Assembly (NCBI GenBank): GCA_029379385.1
Contig: CM055617.1
Location: 12,309,532-12,373,531 of the forward strand
Source of the DNA: Quillaja saponaria
Lineage: Eukaryota > Streptophyta > Magnoliopsida > Fabales > Quillajaceae
Direction: 5' to 3'
Length of the DNA: 64,000 bases
Shown: positions 35,413 to 48,616 of the stretch, in pieces
How the letters are laid out: each line of letters opens with the position of its first letter
Numbering within the stretch: the stretch's first letter is position 1
The notes under the pieces: model-generated
Database searches by the model: none
What the model was told of the DNA's origin: nothing
The model's input: only the letters and a program-made list of their open reading frames with translations
Translations under genes and position numbers: made by a program

Positions 35413-37759
35413 GGCTAAAATTTCGTAATACCCACTTGAACTTGTCTCATGTTTTAAAAAGACCCCCTCCATATTTAATTGGATTAATCACACCCCTTAA
35501 ACATTAGAAATTATTCCAATTGATGTTTTGAAGAAGAGAAAATAAATAAATAAATAAAATAGAAAGCAAACAAAAAGAAAAACTTAATTTCGGCTTTTAG
35601 GGAAGAAAAAAAAGAAAAAAACAACTTCATATTTGCTATGGCCTATGGAGAATAGGAGCTGGGACATGAATGGAAGGTGCATTGCTCAACAACTCCATCA
35701 ATCTTGTAGCTTGATTTGGCCTTAGGTGATTTCAACACCAAAAAAGACTGTTGGTGATTTGTTTCTTGTATAGCGATAAGAGTAAAAATTTATTCTGTTA
35801 AGAGGTTTAAATGACAGATCAAATTCTCCATTAAAATGTTGTTAAGTTAAACTGTCATATGGTTTTGCCATTTTTAATGCTTTAGCCTTTCAAAGTGATA
35901 CTCCATTGCTATTGAGCTTATTTGAGTTGGGGATGTCATTAAGATCTTCCTACTCATTCTCCAGTGGCAAGTGGGAGTCTCAAATATGTTATTGTGACTT
36001 TAGGACACAAATGAGGACAACGCAGAGAAATAATAATTCAGGAAATTATAGGTTTTCTTGGTTGTGGGCAATAATATTTGTCTTTTTCATGTATCTCTGG
36101 TTTGAGAGTTGTGGGACAAGGAGATGTGCACGTCCGATTCTTTGGATATGGGTAGTAGTAGCAATAACACTATAGGAGACTAAGCTTTTTTGTTGTAGTC
36201 AGAGAAACTTCATGTAGACACTAAATTTTACAAATTTATTAATGGGATAATTTTGTCTAATTAATACTAAAATATAACATTTTATATTGATTAGTCAATT
36301 ACAATTAGCCAATTAAATAGTCATTGGACTCGATATTAGAAATTGGCTAAATGAAATGTTGATTAGTCAGTCACTTGTACAATTAAGTGTTGATTGTAGA
36401 CAAAATACTTGAGTAATTAGATGTTAACTGAAAATAAATTGTCTCATTTTATTGATTAAATGTTGATTGAACACAAGTTGTAATTAAGTGGATAGTTAAA
36501 TGTTGATTGGATAAATTTAATCCAATCATCCTTTAATATTCTCAAATTAATTTCAATCATTTTCCAATCATTCACAAGTCAATGTCAATCATCTTCAATC
36601 ACTCACAAATCAATTACATCCACCAATTAATCAATCAATTTGAATTACCTCCAATCAACCAAAGTTTGTCTCCACCACCTCTCCTATAAAATGCCTCACG
36701 TTGACTTTGGAAGTGGGACAAAAACTCAAGGCACGAAAACTCTTGAAACTGGCTTATTTTTTTCTCTCAAACAACAGAGATTCAAGCAAGCCCCAAATTT
36801 CTGCTAGCAAACTCAGTGCCCACTGAGATCATTAGACCTTTCCCAATGACCATCCATAACTTTGTTTTGAAAGAGGTTCATCAATTCATCCAAGATCATG
36901 CTTCATAATTCTAGGATCAAGCAAAGTTTTCAAAGGAGATTGAATTTGAGGAATATATTTTTTTCTTGTAAAGAAAATTAATTCAAAGGTTTTACTATCT
37001 TTTTACAAATTTAATAGAATTGTTATTTTTGCACATGCTTTCTTATCTGTTACTTTCAAGCATGACTTTTTTGTTCACAAATTTCTGACACGTTTGATGG
37101 GATAACTCTGTCTCTTATCTCTTTCTCCTTCAAAAGTCTCTACATCAACACTATTAGATTTCATATCTTTCATGAAGAACCAAACCAAAAAGGATATTGG
37201 TGTCTCTTCTAAAGATATCAAAATACATCAATCAATAACTTTTTCAATTGGTGAGTCCAGTCAAGGTCCAACATTTTGTCATTCCGAATCTCATTACATC
37301 GGGAAAAACAAACTACAATGATAGAGATTCATCTTTCTCAGAGAATTTCAAATTGTCTAGGGCAACACTTTATGCTGAGTCAAATTCTAATGTTTCTCCC
37401 ATCTCTAAATCACAAGATCTTTCCAAATACCATCCACAATGTCGTTTTGGAAGAGATTCATCAATTCATCCGGATCAAGATTCATAGCTCTTGGATCAGA
37501 CAAATTTTTCAAGGAGATCGAATTAGAGGAATACATTATTTGTCTCCATGCATGTTGCAGGTCCTACTCTTCTTTGTTAAATGATGAAGTTAAACGTTGC
37601 TTTCTATGTGTTTTATGTTTTTCTTTTTTCATTTATTTTTCTATTTTTTGTTCACATCGTTAGCTGAATATGGAGAGAAGTATCAAGTGAAACAATTTCA
37701 AGTGTTTAGGGGGTGTGATTAATCTAATCAAACTATAAGGGTGTAGTGATATTTTAGCC
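35413..37759. mobile_element. Long-TIR element, copy B
   Basis: It has the same terminal arms as the copy A element: GGCTAAAATTTCGTAATACC at the left and the inverse, ending ATTTTAGCC, at 37759. It is shorter than copy A because of a deletion whose junction (aatacattatttgtctcc, about 37533-37550) lies between two short aatacatt repeats of copy A. Confidence 0.55.
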
Positions 37760-37853
37760 TTCTTTTTTCAATTCGTTCTTCTCTTAATTAGCTTTTTTGT
37801 TTTGTTTTATTTATAGATTTATTGATACTTTAATAATACAAACCACGTGCTTA

Positions 37854-38881
37854 TATATATATATATATATATATATATTAAGCTTCATTTATTTATTTAA
37901 ATTTAACCTTTCTTAAGCATTTCAACAAGCACCTTGAAGGCAAACTTGATACCAACTCAAATATATATGTCTTATACATATATACATCAAGAGAACTAAT
38001 ATTAATCCTTAACATTCACCATTACCCATACTCTAAACATTAAATTGAAGTTATATAAGTCATTTAAGAACATAAAAATTTAGATCTTATAATTTCCATA
38101 ACAACTTAGCATTATATCCACCAATTTCATCACTACCAAGCTTTAATTCACACTTCTAAAGTTCTTTAATTCAAACCCTCAGCTAAAACAAAAGGCAAAG
38201 GACCCTAGCTCCAAGGAAAACAAGTGATTTTGGTGGAAATAGGAACTAGGAAATATCACCACTAGAGATTGTCAAGCAACATGAGTGGCAGCTGAATAGA
38301 ACCACTGGCCTCCCTTTTCTGCCTGATGTCCCTTGATTGCTGGTTGTCAACACCAGTGACTGTGACTTGGTCCAAGGCTATTCAAATTCATCTAGTATGC
38401 TACAATAGACAACATGCATGCACAATGGAATAAGAGGGAGAGAAGGAGCCAAAGTGCGGCTTAAAAGGGGAAAGGCTGGAATGATGTAATCCAAGCACTT
38501 CCAAGCAGCACGAAAACCAAAAGCAGAGCAAAAGCAAAGAAGGCCTCGGCTAGAGCAAGAAAAGATGAAATTGCCAAGAGAAATGAAGGAGAGGAAGGAA
38601 GTAACTCATGGGAAAAGAAAGAAAAAAATGAATAAAAAGAAATAAGATAGGATGAAAAAAATAGGAAAAAGAAAAGAAAAGTCAAATGAAAAAAAATAAT
38701 AATAATAAAGTATATAAATATATATACATATGTATAGTTATATTATTTTTTTATTTAGTCTATGTATTTGTTTGTTGTTTCTATAACGAAAAGTTACACA
38801 ATAGTTCTAAAACTTAACATTACGATCCTGGGTTATAACAAGTAGTACCTCTCATAAATGAGTGTATATGAGGTCAATATC
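37854..38881. mobile_element. Truncated large LTR joined to a piece of TRIM LTR
   Basis: Bases about 37880-38834 match 19735-20686, the right end of the large solo LTR, ending gggttataaca. They are followed by agtag (the likely target-site copy) and then by tacctctcataaatgagtgt...aggtcaatatc (38840-38881), the TRIM LTR sequence that also follows the insertion at 20692. Both neighbours are thus the same as at the first locus. The left edge is a TA microsatellite (37853-37880) abutting duplication copy B. An open minus-strand frame at 38461-38685 is a low-complexity artefact. Confidence 0.75.
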
Positions 38882-41800
38882 ACATACTTAAGCGAACCAC
38901 AGTTGGCTACTTTTTTGCACTCCATGAGAGGCAATTGCTTTCGAGGTAATGCAAAAACCAATAGTAGATAGTTTTGTAGAGGGACAGCCAGTCCAATCAG
39001 CGTCTAAAAAAGCATAGAGACCAAGGATGCTTTTGGAGAGTAAGTGAAGGCCATATGCCATGGTACCACTAACATAACAAAGAATTCATTTGACCATTTG
39101 AAAATTATAAATAGTAGGATCTTGCATAAATTGAGAAACATAGTTGACACTATAAGAGATGTTTAGGCTAGTGAATGTAAGATATTGAAGATCACCCACT
39201 AAACTGTGATAAAGTTGAGAATTATCAAACAGTTCATTGCAATTAGGAGGAAGACTATGTTTTTGAGCTTATGGAGTAGAAATTGGTTTGCAACCAATAA
39301 TTTGGGCCTTTGTAAATGGTCAATGGCATATTTGGATTGATTAAGAAAGAGACCACAAGGGAACTTTTTCACCTCACCTCCAAGAAAATATTGGATATAA
39401 CCAAGGACTTTCATGGAAAATTCTTTTTGTAGCTTGGCAACAAATTGATGCAATAGATTTGAGTTTGAGCTTGTGAGAATGATATCATCCACATATAGTA
39501 ACAAGAAGAGAATGTCTTGTGTGGTATGACAAAAAAATAATGAGGAATTGGTTATAGTGCAAAAAAACCCATTAGACAATAGAAAGAGGCTGAACCTGTT
39601 AAACCAAGTACGTGGTGCATCTTTTTAGACATATATCCCAATGATGAACCAATGTAATGGCTAGTATGACACAAATAGTGGCAGGTTAAATCACCAGAAA
39701 GAAAGTCTCTGAAAAGTCAATACCTGGGACTTAGTTGTACCTTTTAACAACTAGTTGTACCTTAGGACGATCAAGAGTATTATCAGATTTGGTTTTTGTC
39801 TTGTACACCCATCTGCAGTCAACAACATTCATACTTGATTCTTGTGGGACAAGTTCCTATGTCTCATTTTGGTAGACAGCTGTTAGTTCTTCTTGTATAG
39901 CTGCTATCCATCTAGGATGTGTAAGGGAAGATTTAATGGTTTTCGGTTCAATGGATAAAGTGGTACTCATTAAACAATAATCTTGAGAAGAATATTTTGG
40001 ATTTAGTTTAAGGAGATGCATGCTACGGCGAGGCTATTCAACTAATTAAGATGACTGCTCATGAACTTTAGTATTGGTAGGTTGTGAATTTTATGGGTGA
40101 GATAGACGATTCTCATCTTATACAAGTGGCACATTTTTAGCTTCTTATGTGTTGTCTTCTCTCATGGCACTATGAGGTTCATAAAGTGTATTGGATAAAA
40201 CAGATTCTCTGTGGATTATTGCAATCTTGACATGGTATGGAATTCACTGGAGGTGGTTTTGTGCCATTAGTATTGCTTTCAAGTTGATTAGAAGCAGAAC
40301 TTACGTCACTCATTAGATGCAATAAGAAAATGGCAGGGATGAGAGAGTTTCATTAGAATTCCTATGCACCATTCAGAAAAGGAATTTGCTGCATTTGTCA
40401 TATGTATATCAGAAAGTAAAAGTCCAGGACTTCGAAAAGAAAATGTTCCTTCATCAAATACAACATAACGTGAAATATAAACATGACACGTGGGGGTAGT
40501 AGCAACGATACCCATTAGAAAAATCAAAATACCCAAGGAAAACACAAGGAAGTAATCTAAGTTCAAGTTTTGTTGTTGCATATCCTCTCAAATAAGGAAA
40601 ACATCTGCAGCCAAATACTTATAAGGATGAATAATCTTGTCTTCTATGCATTTATAATTCATATGAACATTTCCACTTCAATACTCAAGATGGAAGGCGA
40701 TTACATAGCCATACTGTTGTGGCAAAAGCTTTTATCCAAAATCTTTTTAGGCAATGACCATGAAATAATAAAGTTAGGCCAAGTTCTATGCTTTTACGAT
40801 GTTTACACTCTACCAACCCATTTTGGTTTTGAAGTGCCAGGACAAGAAAGCTAATGTTTTATACCATTTTTACTAGAAAATTCAACTCAACCATCTGACT
40901 GAAATATTTTAACTTGTTTGCCAAGCAAAACGTGTGCACTCATTAATAAACACCACATATATAATTTTTGAATTTTTGAAAGGACAAAACAAGTGTTGTA
41001 CCCCAAATATCACAATGTATGACATCAAGTGATTGGTTAGCAATATCATTTGAACCAAGAAAATGTAATTTGCATGCCTTAGCCATATGCCAGCTGTCAC
41101 AAAATTTCTTGACCTTATTTTTATAACTAGAAATCAATTTGTTTTTATTTAGTGCATCCACAACTGTAGAATGTGGATGTCCTAATCTTTGATGACAAAC
41201 ATCATCAAATACCACTCGATGTCTAGTTGAGTAAAATACTTTCTTTTCTGGCTGCATGGCATACAATCCTCCAAAGTCTACTTCCTAATGCTATCACTTT
41301 GTTGGATTCTCTGTTCTTTATCACAAAACCATCTGATGAGAATAATAAAACATGAGGGTATTTAGAAGTTAATTGGCTAAGAGAGATGAGATTTATTAAT
41401 TTCAGGTAAGTAACACATTTTTAAGATTTAACAGTTTGTGGCCAACTTGTATGTCTAAAGATCCTTTATGAATCATTATCAAGGCATTTTCATCACCCAC
41501 ATTATTTTATCATTACCATTGTAAGGCTTAAATGTATCAAGCTTACCAGTGTCATCAGTAATATAAGTAAAAGAACCAGTATCCATATACCAAGCAGAAT
41601 CTTGGAAATCATTTGTTAACATTGTTGCAAGAGCTTGTATGGCTTACTTAAGTTAGTAAGACTGGTTGAACCGATGCCAACACTGCTTGGTTGTATGACC
41701 TAGTTTGTTACAGATTTGGCATTTCACAATTTTGCCCACCTTCATGTTTGTGATTGTTGATTATTTTTGTAAGGTTGTCCACTTATGTTGTTAACTTTAC

Positions 41801-43180
41801 TATCTTTTGTTTTGAATTCTAGCCTGATTGAGGAAATCTGCTGTCTTTGGAAATGAATGTTATAGACTCTTACTTTCTTTTTCAAGTGAAATTGTTTCCA
41901 CTATGATTATTTTGAAGACGCTATCCAACAAATGCAACATTTTGAATAGGAGCATTTAACAAATCAGAGTTATGTATATTTTGCATAGTTTCATGTCCTT
42001 GAAGTAAGGAAACAACTTCATGATAAAAAAGCGTTGGCGACTTGAGTATGGATGTGACAAATGCCTCATAACCAAGACCTAGCCCCCTCAATAATGCAAA
42101 AGCTTTACTACGATTACTTATTAGCTTCCCAATTACAGCTACTTCATGACATAAATTTTTGAATATGCTTAGATACTCAAACATGGTAAGAAATTTCTTA
42201 CTATATGAAATTGGAGTTGTTGAGTCAACTAGAACTCCCTTTCTTGAGATTCTAAAGCAAGTGAATCCAACAGAGCATTCCATACCTCTTTAGAGGTTTC
42301 CAAGCCACAATAAACTTAGGCTTGGTTTGGTAATGCTATGATTTTTTTGAGAGGTGTTGTGCTCTTATGGCTCTCATAGAACTGCTTTTAAGAAGTTACA
42401 ATAGTAATGTTTGGTAAAATAATGCAAAAGCTGCTCTCAATAAGTAGAAGCCACAAAATAGTGTTTGGTAAATTTATTGTAAAGTTGCTCCAAAGATTTA
42501 AATTGACTAAAATAGATATTGATAATAAAAAGAAAGATAATTAACCTATTGCATTAATTAATAAAGGATAAATATTAATTTTCATTAAAAGTTGAGGTTA
42601 TATTAGCTTTTTTAACTTTTGAAAGCAGAAACCAGCTTTTAAAAGCACCTCTTGAGATGTTTTTAAAAGCACCATTGGCTTTTAAAAGCACTATTGACTT
42701 TTAAAAACCTAGAGCAGAAGCACCCCCCCCCCCCCTTTTTTTTTTCTTTACTAAACATAAAAAATTGACTTATGCTTTTAATAAGCATAAGCATCCTCCA
42801 AAATAGCATTACAAAACCAAGCCATAGAACCTCTTAAGATAAAGTGTCTGTAATCCAGCCTCAAAGAAGTCAATTTGATCTTCTCCATGCTATATATTTT
42901 GGGTTAACAATAATCTCTTTCTCAACCAAAGCTTCATCGGAGGAGACTGCGAGCTCGCATAGGATAACTCCCATCAATGAATCCATACATGTCTTGGCTT
43001 TCGATTAAGCCCATGATTTGAGTTTTCATAAAGGAAAGTTTACTTGAGAGAGTTTTTTGGAGACAAAATTTCCAAGGTTCAAGTTTGAAGGATATGGGTA
43101 TTATGCTAGAAAAAAAAAAAATTAGAAGTAGAAAACCTCAAATAATCACTGAGGTTGGCTTTGACACCATAAAAACTTTT
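38882..43180 (-). mobile_element. Decayed Copia retrotransposon
   Basis: Polyprotein pieces lie in gag-protease-integrase-RT-RNaseH order on the minus strand. Gag is 41921-42283 with FALLRGLGLGYEAFVTSIL. A CCHC zinc knuckle, CQICNKLGHTTKQC, lies at about 41690-41740. The pre-integrase and integrase start at 40943-41266 with HQRLGHPHSTVV and VIHCDIWG. The integrase end at about 40430-40500 has VYISRYVVFDEGTFSF. Reverse transcriptase at 39199-39579 has LLLYVDDIILTSS and LGYIQYFLGGEV, followed by RT-RNaseH sequence (ISYSVNYVSQFMQDP, 39060-39160; DADWTG, about 38995). Many stops and frameshifts break it. A possible primer-binding site (minus strand tggtgtcaaagcc) lies near 43154-43168. The 3' LTR is missing at the left end. 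Confidence 0.85.
42319..42823. mobile_element. MITE, 505 bp, inserted in the Copia gag region
   Basis: The terminal inverted repeats are GGCTTGGTTTGGTAATGCTA at the left and its inverse, tagcattacaaaaccaagcc, at the right, with one mismatch. The interior has alternating gcttttaaaagcacc motifs and a C-run at about 42722-42735. The flanks TTA and ATA could be a decayed 3 bp duplication of a PIF/Harbinger-type MITE, but this is uncertain. It lies between two gag pieces of the Copia element. Confidence 0.75.
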
Positions 43181-44067
43181 ATAAAACAATGGAAGGTGTA
43201 AATTCTCCAACTCAAGGTTGAGTCTTGGAGTTTGTCTTTGTCAATATTTATAGGCTAAATTTACAAGTATGAAATACATTAGGAAGATTATACATAACAT
43301 GATTTCCTTGACTGTCTTAATCATAATTTCTTGATTGCTTGATTAATGGGCAGAACATAATTTTCTTGACAATTACTTGATTCATGGGTCAATGACTATT
43401 GCTTGATTCATGGGTCCTTGTTTGACTCATTTATTCTCTCTTGATTGTGTGAAAAAATTATAGAAAAATTCTTTACATACCCATATTCATTTTCTTTAAT
43501 ATGTTCAAATTCATTATCTTCTATATCTTTTGTAGGATCTCAATTCTTAAAAGAGAAAAAAATCACCCCCAGTCCACACCTGGTTAGACTGGAATTTCTA
43601 TTCAGTAGTTTTATGTTGTCCTAACATATGCTGGTGGTAGAGATATTTTTTGTCCTGTTATGAATATATATAAATATATACTAGACTTATTGCACGCGCA
43701 TTTAAATTTTATTTTTTTTTCCTTATAGTTTAAGTGTTTAATGTGTAATTTTTGTAGTATGTCTGTGTGTTTCAACTTTCAATTTTTGAAACTGCATAAT
43801 TCTTGCATTGTTGTAATTGGATTACGTGTGCAAGCCCATTACCATTTGCTTGAGCTTTATTGTTCTAGTTGAGTACATTTGACTACTGATATAGCAGTAG
43901 CTTTTGTTTACTGAGATGTAGTGCTGTTGGTTTGTTAAGTTTCTAGCTCCCCAGAGGACGTGCTACTCCCATTCGAGGGTGTCATGAAGCTTCATTTTCT
44001 TCTACAGTACCGAGATGACATCATCTCCTGGGTAATAGGATCATTAAGAAGTGTAATTACGTATTGC
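43181..44067. other. Copia leader/LTR sequence and unassigned spacer
   Basis: Bases 43181 to roughly 43560 are probably the 5' LTR of the minus-strand Copia element, though I cannot fix its outer end. At 43680 the motif tatactagacttattgcacgcgc resembles the repeat unit at 57880-58190. Bases 43870-44067 hold nothing I recognise. Confidence 0.4.
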
Positions 44068-47000
44068 TTAAACTTTTGGATCCGGTCTTTGTCTGTGCCT
44101 CCATAGAAGAAAATGCATTTGTCCTCCTTGATCTGTAGAAAGAAAAGATAAATAGATAACCCAGTAATCCTCGTGACTTGAACTGAATAATTAAAAACGT
44201 AACCAGTTTTCCGTAAAAATGCAGATACAGATGTTTATATACCATATGATTATATGAACTTTGGAGGAAAAAATGTGCTTACCCAATCATTTAAAATTGG
44301 ATCAAGCGGGTCACTACGATTCCAATCCATTGCTCTTCACGGTCAAGCTCCTCTTCCCTAGCATCAGTGAACGGGAAGGCTTTTACCCCCCAAACTTGTA
44401 TCATGTGCATGGCATTTAGATGAAGCACTCTTGTACTGATCACCTTTTTTCTTAGTCCCTCAAATATTTGCTTGAGATTTGCAATCTCTCTTTCCGATAT
44501 GTTTAGACCTGAAATGAGCACTAACACATTCTTACCTTTTGTTACATCAACGACAATCTGTTCAAACAACGACAAAAAATAAAGTATTAAAGGAGCTAGC
44601 CCAACTAATTAACAATTGTGAAAAAATCAGCTTCTGATCATCCTTGGATGAAATCAGAACCTTAATAATCTCCATTATTTCATTAGGTGTTTGAATGAAT
44701 CCGCAAAGAGCCTTGTAAGCATCTGCCTCCTCCGCAACATTTTAACAAACAGTTTATGTGCATTGTAATTCAAATAGTTTGTTAATCCTCTAAATAACTA
44801 ATCAATTACCTAGTTGTTGTTTGACCAAAGATAAATGTCTCTTCAGTCTGTTGAGAATGATGTTAAGATCTTGACCAAAACTGGATAAATACAATACTGG
44901 GCCCCTGGATTTAATTCAAAAGAAAGAAATTACATGATTTATACGCAGTCTTTTAACAATGACGATAGATGATAGATATGGATTTAATGGGCAAGAACAA
45001 CTTACACATTGAGGGACATTGGTAACTTGAACAAAGGAAACCACAGCAGAAATAATAGACAAATAGACATCCTGAGGGAGATTTAGCCAGACAAATTCCA
45101 AAGCTGGCGCATCATTTTTGTTCATAAGAAGATGAAAGCTTGTCAAACTCAATGAAGCTCTCAACCACTTGCAACAGGGTCTTAATTACATTGTTGAGTT
45201 CCAGAAGTGCAGGCCGGTAACAAGCAAGCCTGGGGATGTAGTAATTGCAGGAACTCTCCTCATGATTGCAACAAGATCGTGATACCACGCGCAACCTATT
45301 GTTTGCAGCACATTCCATGCAAGACCACCAAACAAACATAGTAATAGAGTTAAAGCAACCAAGCAACCATGACACGTGGGAGTCGTATGCAATTGACATG
45401 TTTGGATTTCTTTTACCTTTGAAATGAATTCTTCAATCGTTTACCTTAAAAGTGTATTTAGAACAAAATAAAAAATAGAATTCATTCTACAATTCAATTC
45501 ATTTAAAATGAATTCTACAATTTAATTTATTTAATATAAATTCTCTTATTTAAAATGAAAACTACACTTACGGAATTTAGTCTAATTCTCTTATTTTGAA
45601 TAAATGAATAATTTATTTAGTTAAGGTATTTTTTTCAATATTACCCTCAAATTTTTGAATTAAAACTAGCATTAATTAATTGAAAAATATAAAGATAAAA
45701 AAATTAATTATTGTTTAATGAACAAAAGACAAATTTCAATAAAATAAAAAAGATAAGTTGACAAGAAAAAACTTATAATTGGTTAAATGAACAAAAGACA
45801 AATTATGGTTTTTATTTTTTATATTATTATTATTAGTTAAAATTTATTAATTTTTTATGTTTGATAAAAAAGTCTACATGTACTATATATTTATTTCTCA
45901 ATTGAAAATTTTAAAGCCATTAACAAGTTTAGGATAAATATATTTTTTCTTTTGCAAAACAATAATAATAAAAAAATAAATAGGATATCTCACACTTCAA
46001 CAAAGATCACACACCGTACTCAGCCGAAATTTAGTTAGAATCCCTATGAAAATGGTTACGATCAAAGGAAACCCAAACTCTCTATTTTGGGGAGCTTTTT
46101 TCTGAACATCATTAAATATCATGAACACTCGTTTTTCAAATCTATTCAATTTTAGCATTAGCAAAAATGAAAATAAATGAGTTCTTATTCTCCCAATTTT
46201 TTATATTCTAGTTGCCTACATAAATATTTTTCTTAATTTTATTTTTATTAATTAATTTAATTTTTTTTAAATATTTATAAATTAAAAAAATAGACAAGAG
46301 TGGGAGAGTGAGGAGATTATTATTTATTAGTTATCAAATGATGAGATAAATTTTATTAATTAAATTTATTTTCTAAATAATTTAGATAGATTTAAATTAT
46401 ACAATTGGAGACTAGGATATCTCACTTTTACAAAGCAAGCACATGACTCCCCATGTCATGGTTGCTTTAACTCTATTTATATCTCTACTTGCTGGCCTCA
46501 CATGAAATGTGCAAACAATGGGCTGCACATAGTATCACCACCCAACAGATTTGGTAACACATGACAAAAGTGACTTGGGAGTTAAAACAAACTAGTTATT
46601 TATACTACTACAAATAACTAACTTTTATCTTCACTTTGTAAGTGGTGCTAAAAAAAATAACATAAAATAAAATTAAACTGCGGCTTACATTAGAGTTATC
46701 AAAATAAAAAATATTAATATTTTTTAAATTTCATTCTTGTCCTACATAATTTGGCTTAATTGATAGCAAGAAGAAAATAATCTCCATAGCCCAAAGCAAA
46801 AGACCCCAGAGTTATTACAGCTTTGGCAAACCATGAATAGGTTGAGAGCTAATCGAGAATGGCAAGGGTTTGTTTGTTCTCAGATCCCCTCACTTGGATG
46901 GTTGCATATCATCTGTTTCATTATATATCACACACAAAATGATAACTAACGAAAATATTAGACTAAATTATATCTTTTGGTCACTCTTAATATGCAAAAT

Positions 47001-47090
47001 TCATTTTGCTACCTCTAGTTTTAATTCATCAATGTGATCCATCTAGTTTCTCAAAATAGAGTTAATTTCATTAATGTGATCGGTCAAAAA
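44068..47090 (-). pseudogene. SEO: SEO-C: SEO pseudogene, 3'-truncated and split
   Basis: The minus-strand pieces match SEO-B in the same order. The last exon survives only as its first about 60 bp (44068-44131, KEDKCIFFYGGTDKD). The exon at 44281-44560 has NVLVLISGLNISEREIANL, then an internal deletion, then LNAMHMIQVWGVKAFPFT. Further pieces are at about 44632-44735, 44812-44905 and 45004-45273 (LPQDVYLSIISAVVS, then ELNNVIKTLLQVVESFIEF). The fourth exon is split by a foldback element (45274-46542) and about 190 bp of other sequence, and resumes at 46755-46915. Intron sequence matching SEO-B continues to about 47090. The exons for the N-terminus and C-terminus are absent. Confidence 0.85.
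45274..46542. mobile_element. Foldback or long-TIR element (1.27 kb) in an SEO-C exon
   Basis: About 115 bp at 45274-45390 is inverted at about 46430-46542. Shared blocks include cgtgatacc against ggtgatac, cctattgtttgcagc against cccattgtttgcac, and atagagttaaagcaacc. The flanks are CAACA (45269-45273) and CAACA (46543-46547). SEO-B has an uninterrupted gattgcaacagatttgg at the matching point (about 29463). The AT-rich interior has no coding capacity. Confidence 0.75.
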
Positions 47091-48616
47091 ACGCCAAGTT
47101 CGATTATGTGCCTACTGGTTTTTTAGGCTAAAACCGGGCGATGAAGATGGTTGGGAATTTGAAATGAGTTTTTATTTTTTATTTTTTTTACAAAGATAGT
47201 ATTTACATCTATACTATATACCAGGTGCATTTCTAACTTAACAATTAATGAGTGCAATTTCAATTTAACAACACAAGTCACATTAACAAGCTTACAAATA
47301 TAGAGAAAATATCTACAAATCAATAAATGGTAATCTAAACTTGAGACCTTATAGTCTTAGTAATGTTTTAAAACCGGGACCAATAGGATGGTTGGACTTG
47401 TTGAATTGCCATTCAGATGACATATTAGACCGATTTAGACTATAAAATTATTTTGGTGGTTGAACCGTATAAAATCAATAAAAATCTAAAAATCTGAGAG
47501 AATTAGATCATTGGAATTGATTTTACTGGTTGGACCATTTTTTATTTTTTTTTTAATTCTACAAATTAAAATTAAATTGAGTTTTCAATAATATAGTGTG
47601 TCATAATACTATGCAATCAAATCTAGTTAGAAAACTAAATAAAAACCCCAAAATTTATTATACATGATTAAAACATACTAATTTATAAACATATTTTTAT
47701 GTTCCTAAGTTCTTATCATATAAAATCAATATATTAGTAATATAATTTTGTATGCGTAATTATATTATGTTTAATATTAAAAATATTAAATTAAATTTAT
47801 TTATAAGTTTTAATTAATACATTGAGTAAATGTTAGGAGTAATAAAGTAGTCTTCTTATGACGAAAAATTATTGCATTATGTGTCACTATCAACATGATT
47901 TGTTATTACGCTAATTAAATTAATTTTTGGTTTAATAATTAAGGTACTCTTAATTGGTGTAGAACAAAACTAATAAAAGTTATAAGTTGATGTGACAGCT
48001 TTAAAAAATCATTAACAAAAATAGTCACTCATAAACTCCACTTTGTTTTATATTTATTCAGATTAAGGGAAAACAAATTAACCAGGAAGCATTCATGAAA
48101 GAAAATAGTGAAACAGTGTGAAATTATAAAAATAAAATAAAAAATATGCAGATGCGCAGCTATTTATTAGGTTGGTGTCTTCGATCAACCTCTTTGGAAA
48201 CCAACTTTCTGAAAATGAATCAGATAAAACTTTTGAAGTTGGCTTGTCAAACCAATTAAATAAGACAATGGTTATTGTGTGAAAATGGTGTAGAGTGCTC
48301 AGTAGAAACTGCTGGTTGATGAAGTGATAAGCAAATGAAAATCTCAGATCTGAGGAACATAATTTTAGAAATATAAAAGAAGACATGATGATAGAGCAAA
48401 ACTGTAATTAATCTTTCTTGATCTGATAAGAGCTTAGGAATCTGACCTACAATGCAAATTCTCAATTTCTGTGCAGCTCAGCTCAGCTCAGCTCTGCTCT
48501 TCTTCAGAATATAGTTAGTTGTATTTGATGATGGCCATGCAAACAGCGGTTCTATGCTCCTTCTTGTGTAATGTTGATGGTTTCGCTGTGGCAGTGCCTA
48601 TGTAATTACCACATCC
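47091..48616. other. Intergenic stretch with one dispersed repeat
   Basis: I support no gene here. Bases 47355-47560 are a dispersed repeat related to 9421-9560. A short agctc microsatellite lies at about 48475-48498. Minus-strand open frames at 48093-48465 have no recognisable content. Confidence 0.5.

Larger units (their letters stand above)
31395..37853. repeat. Segmental duplication, copy B
   Basis: Direct counterpart of 208-5604. It continues upstream of a more complete SEO gene on the left. On the right it ends at accacgtgctta, where it meets a TA microsatellite and large-LTR sequence. Differences from copy A are a 1.65 kb insert (32693-34339), a deletion of about 575 bp near 37541, and small indels. 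Confidence 0.9.

Noticed and set aside
37248..37663. Overlapping plus-strand open frames of 74-102 codons in copy B.
   Set aside because: They lie in the long-TIR element, differ in frame from copy A and run across a deletion junction.
48093..48465. Two overlapping minus-strand frames upstream of the SEO-D fragment.
   Set aside because: They have hydrophobic, AT-driven composition, no motif and no splice partners.
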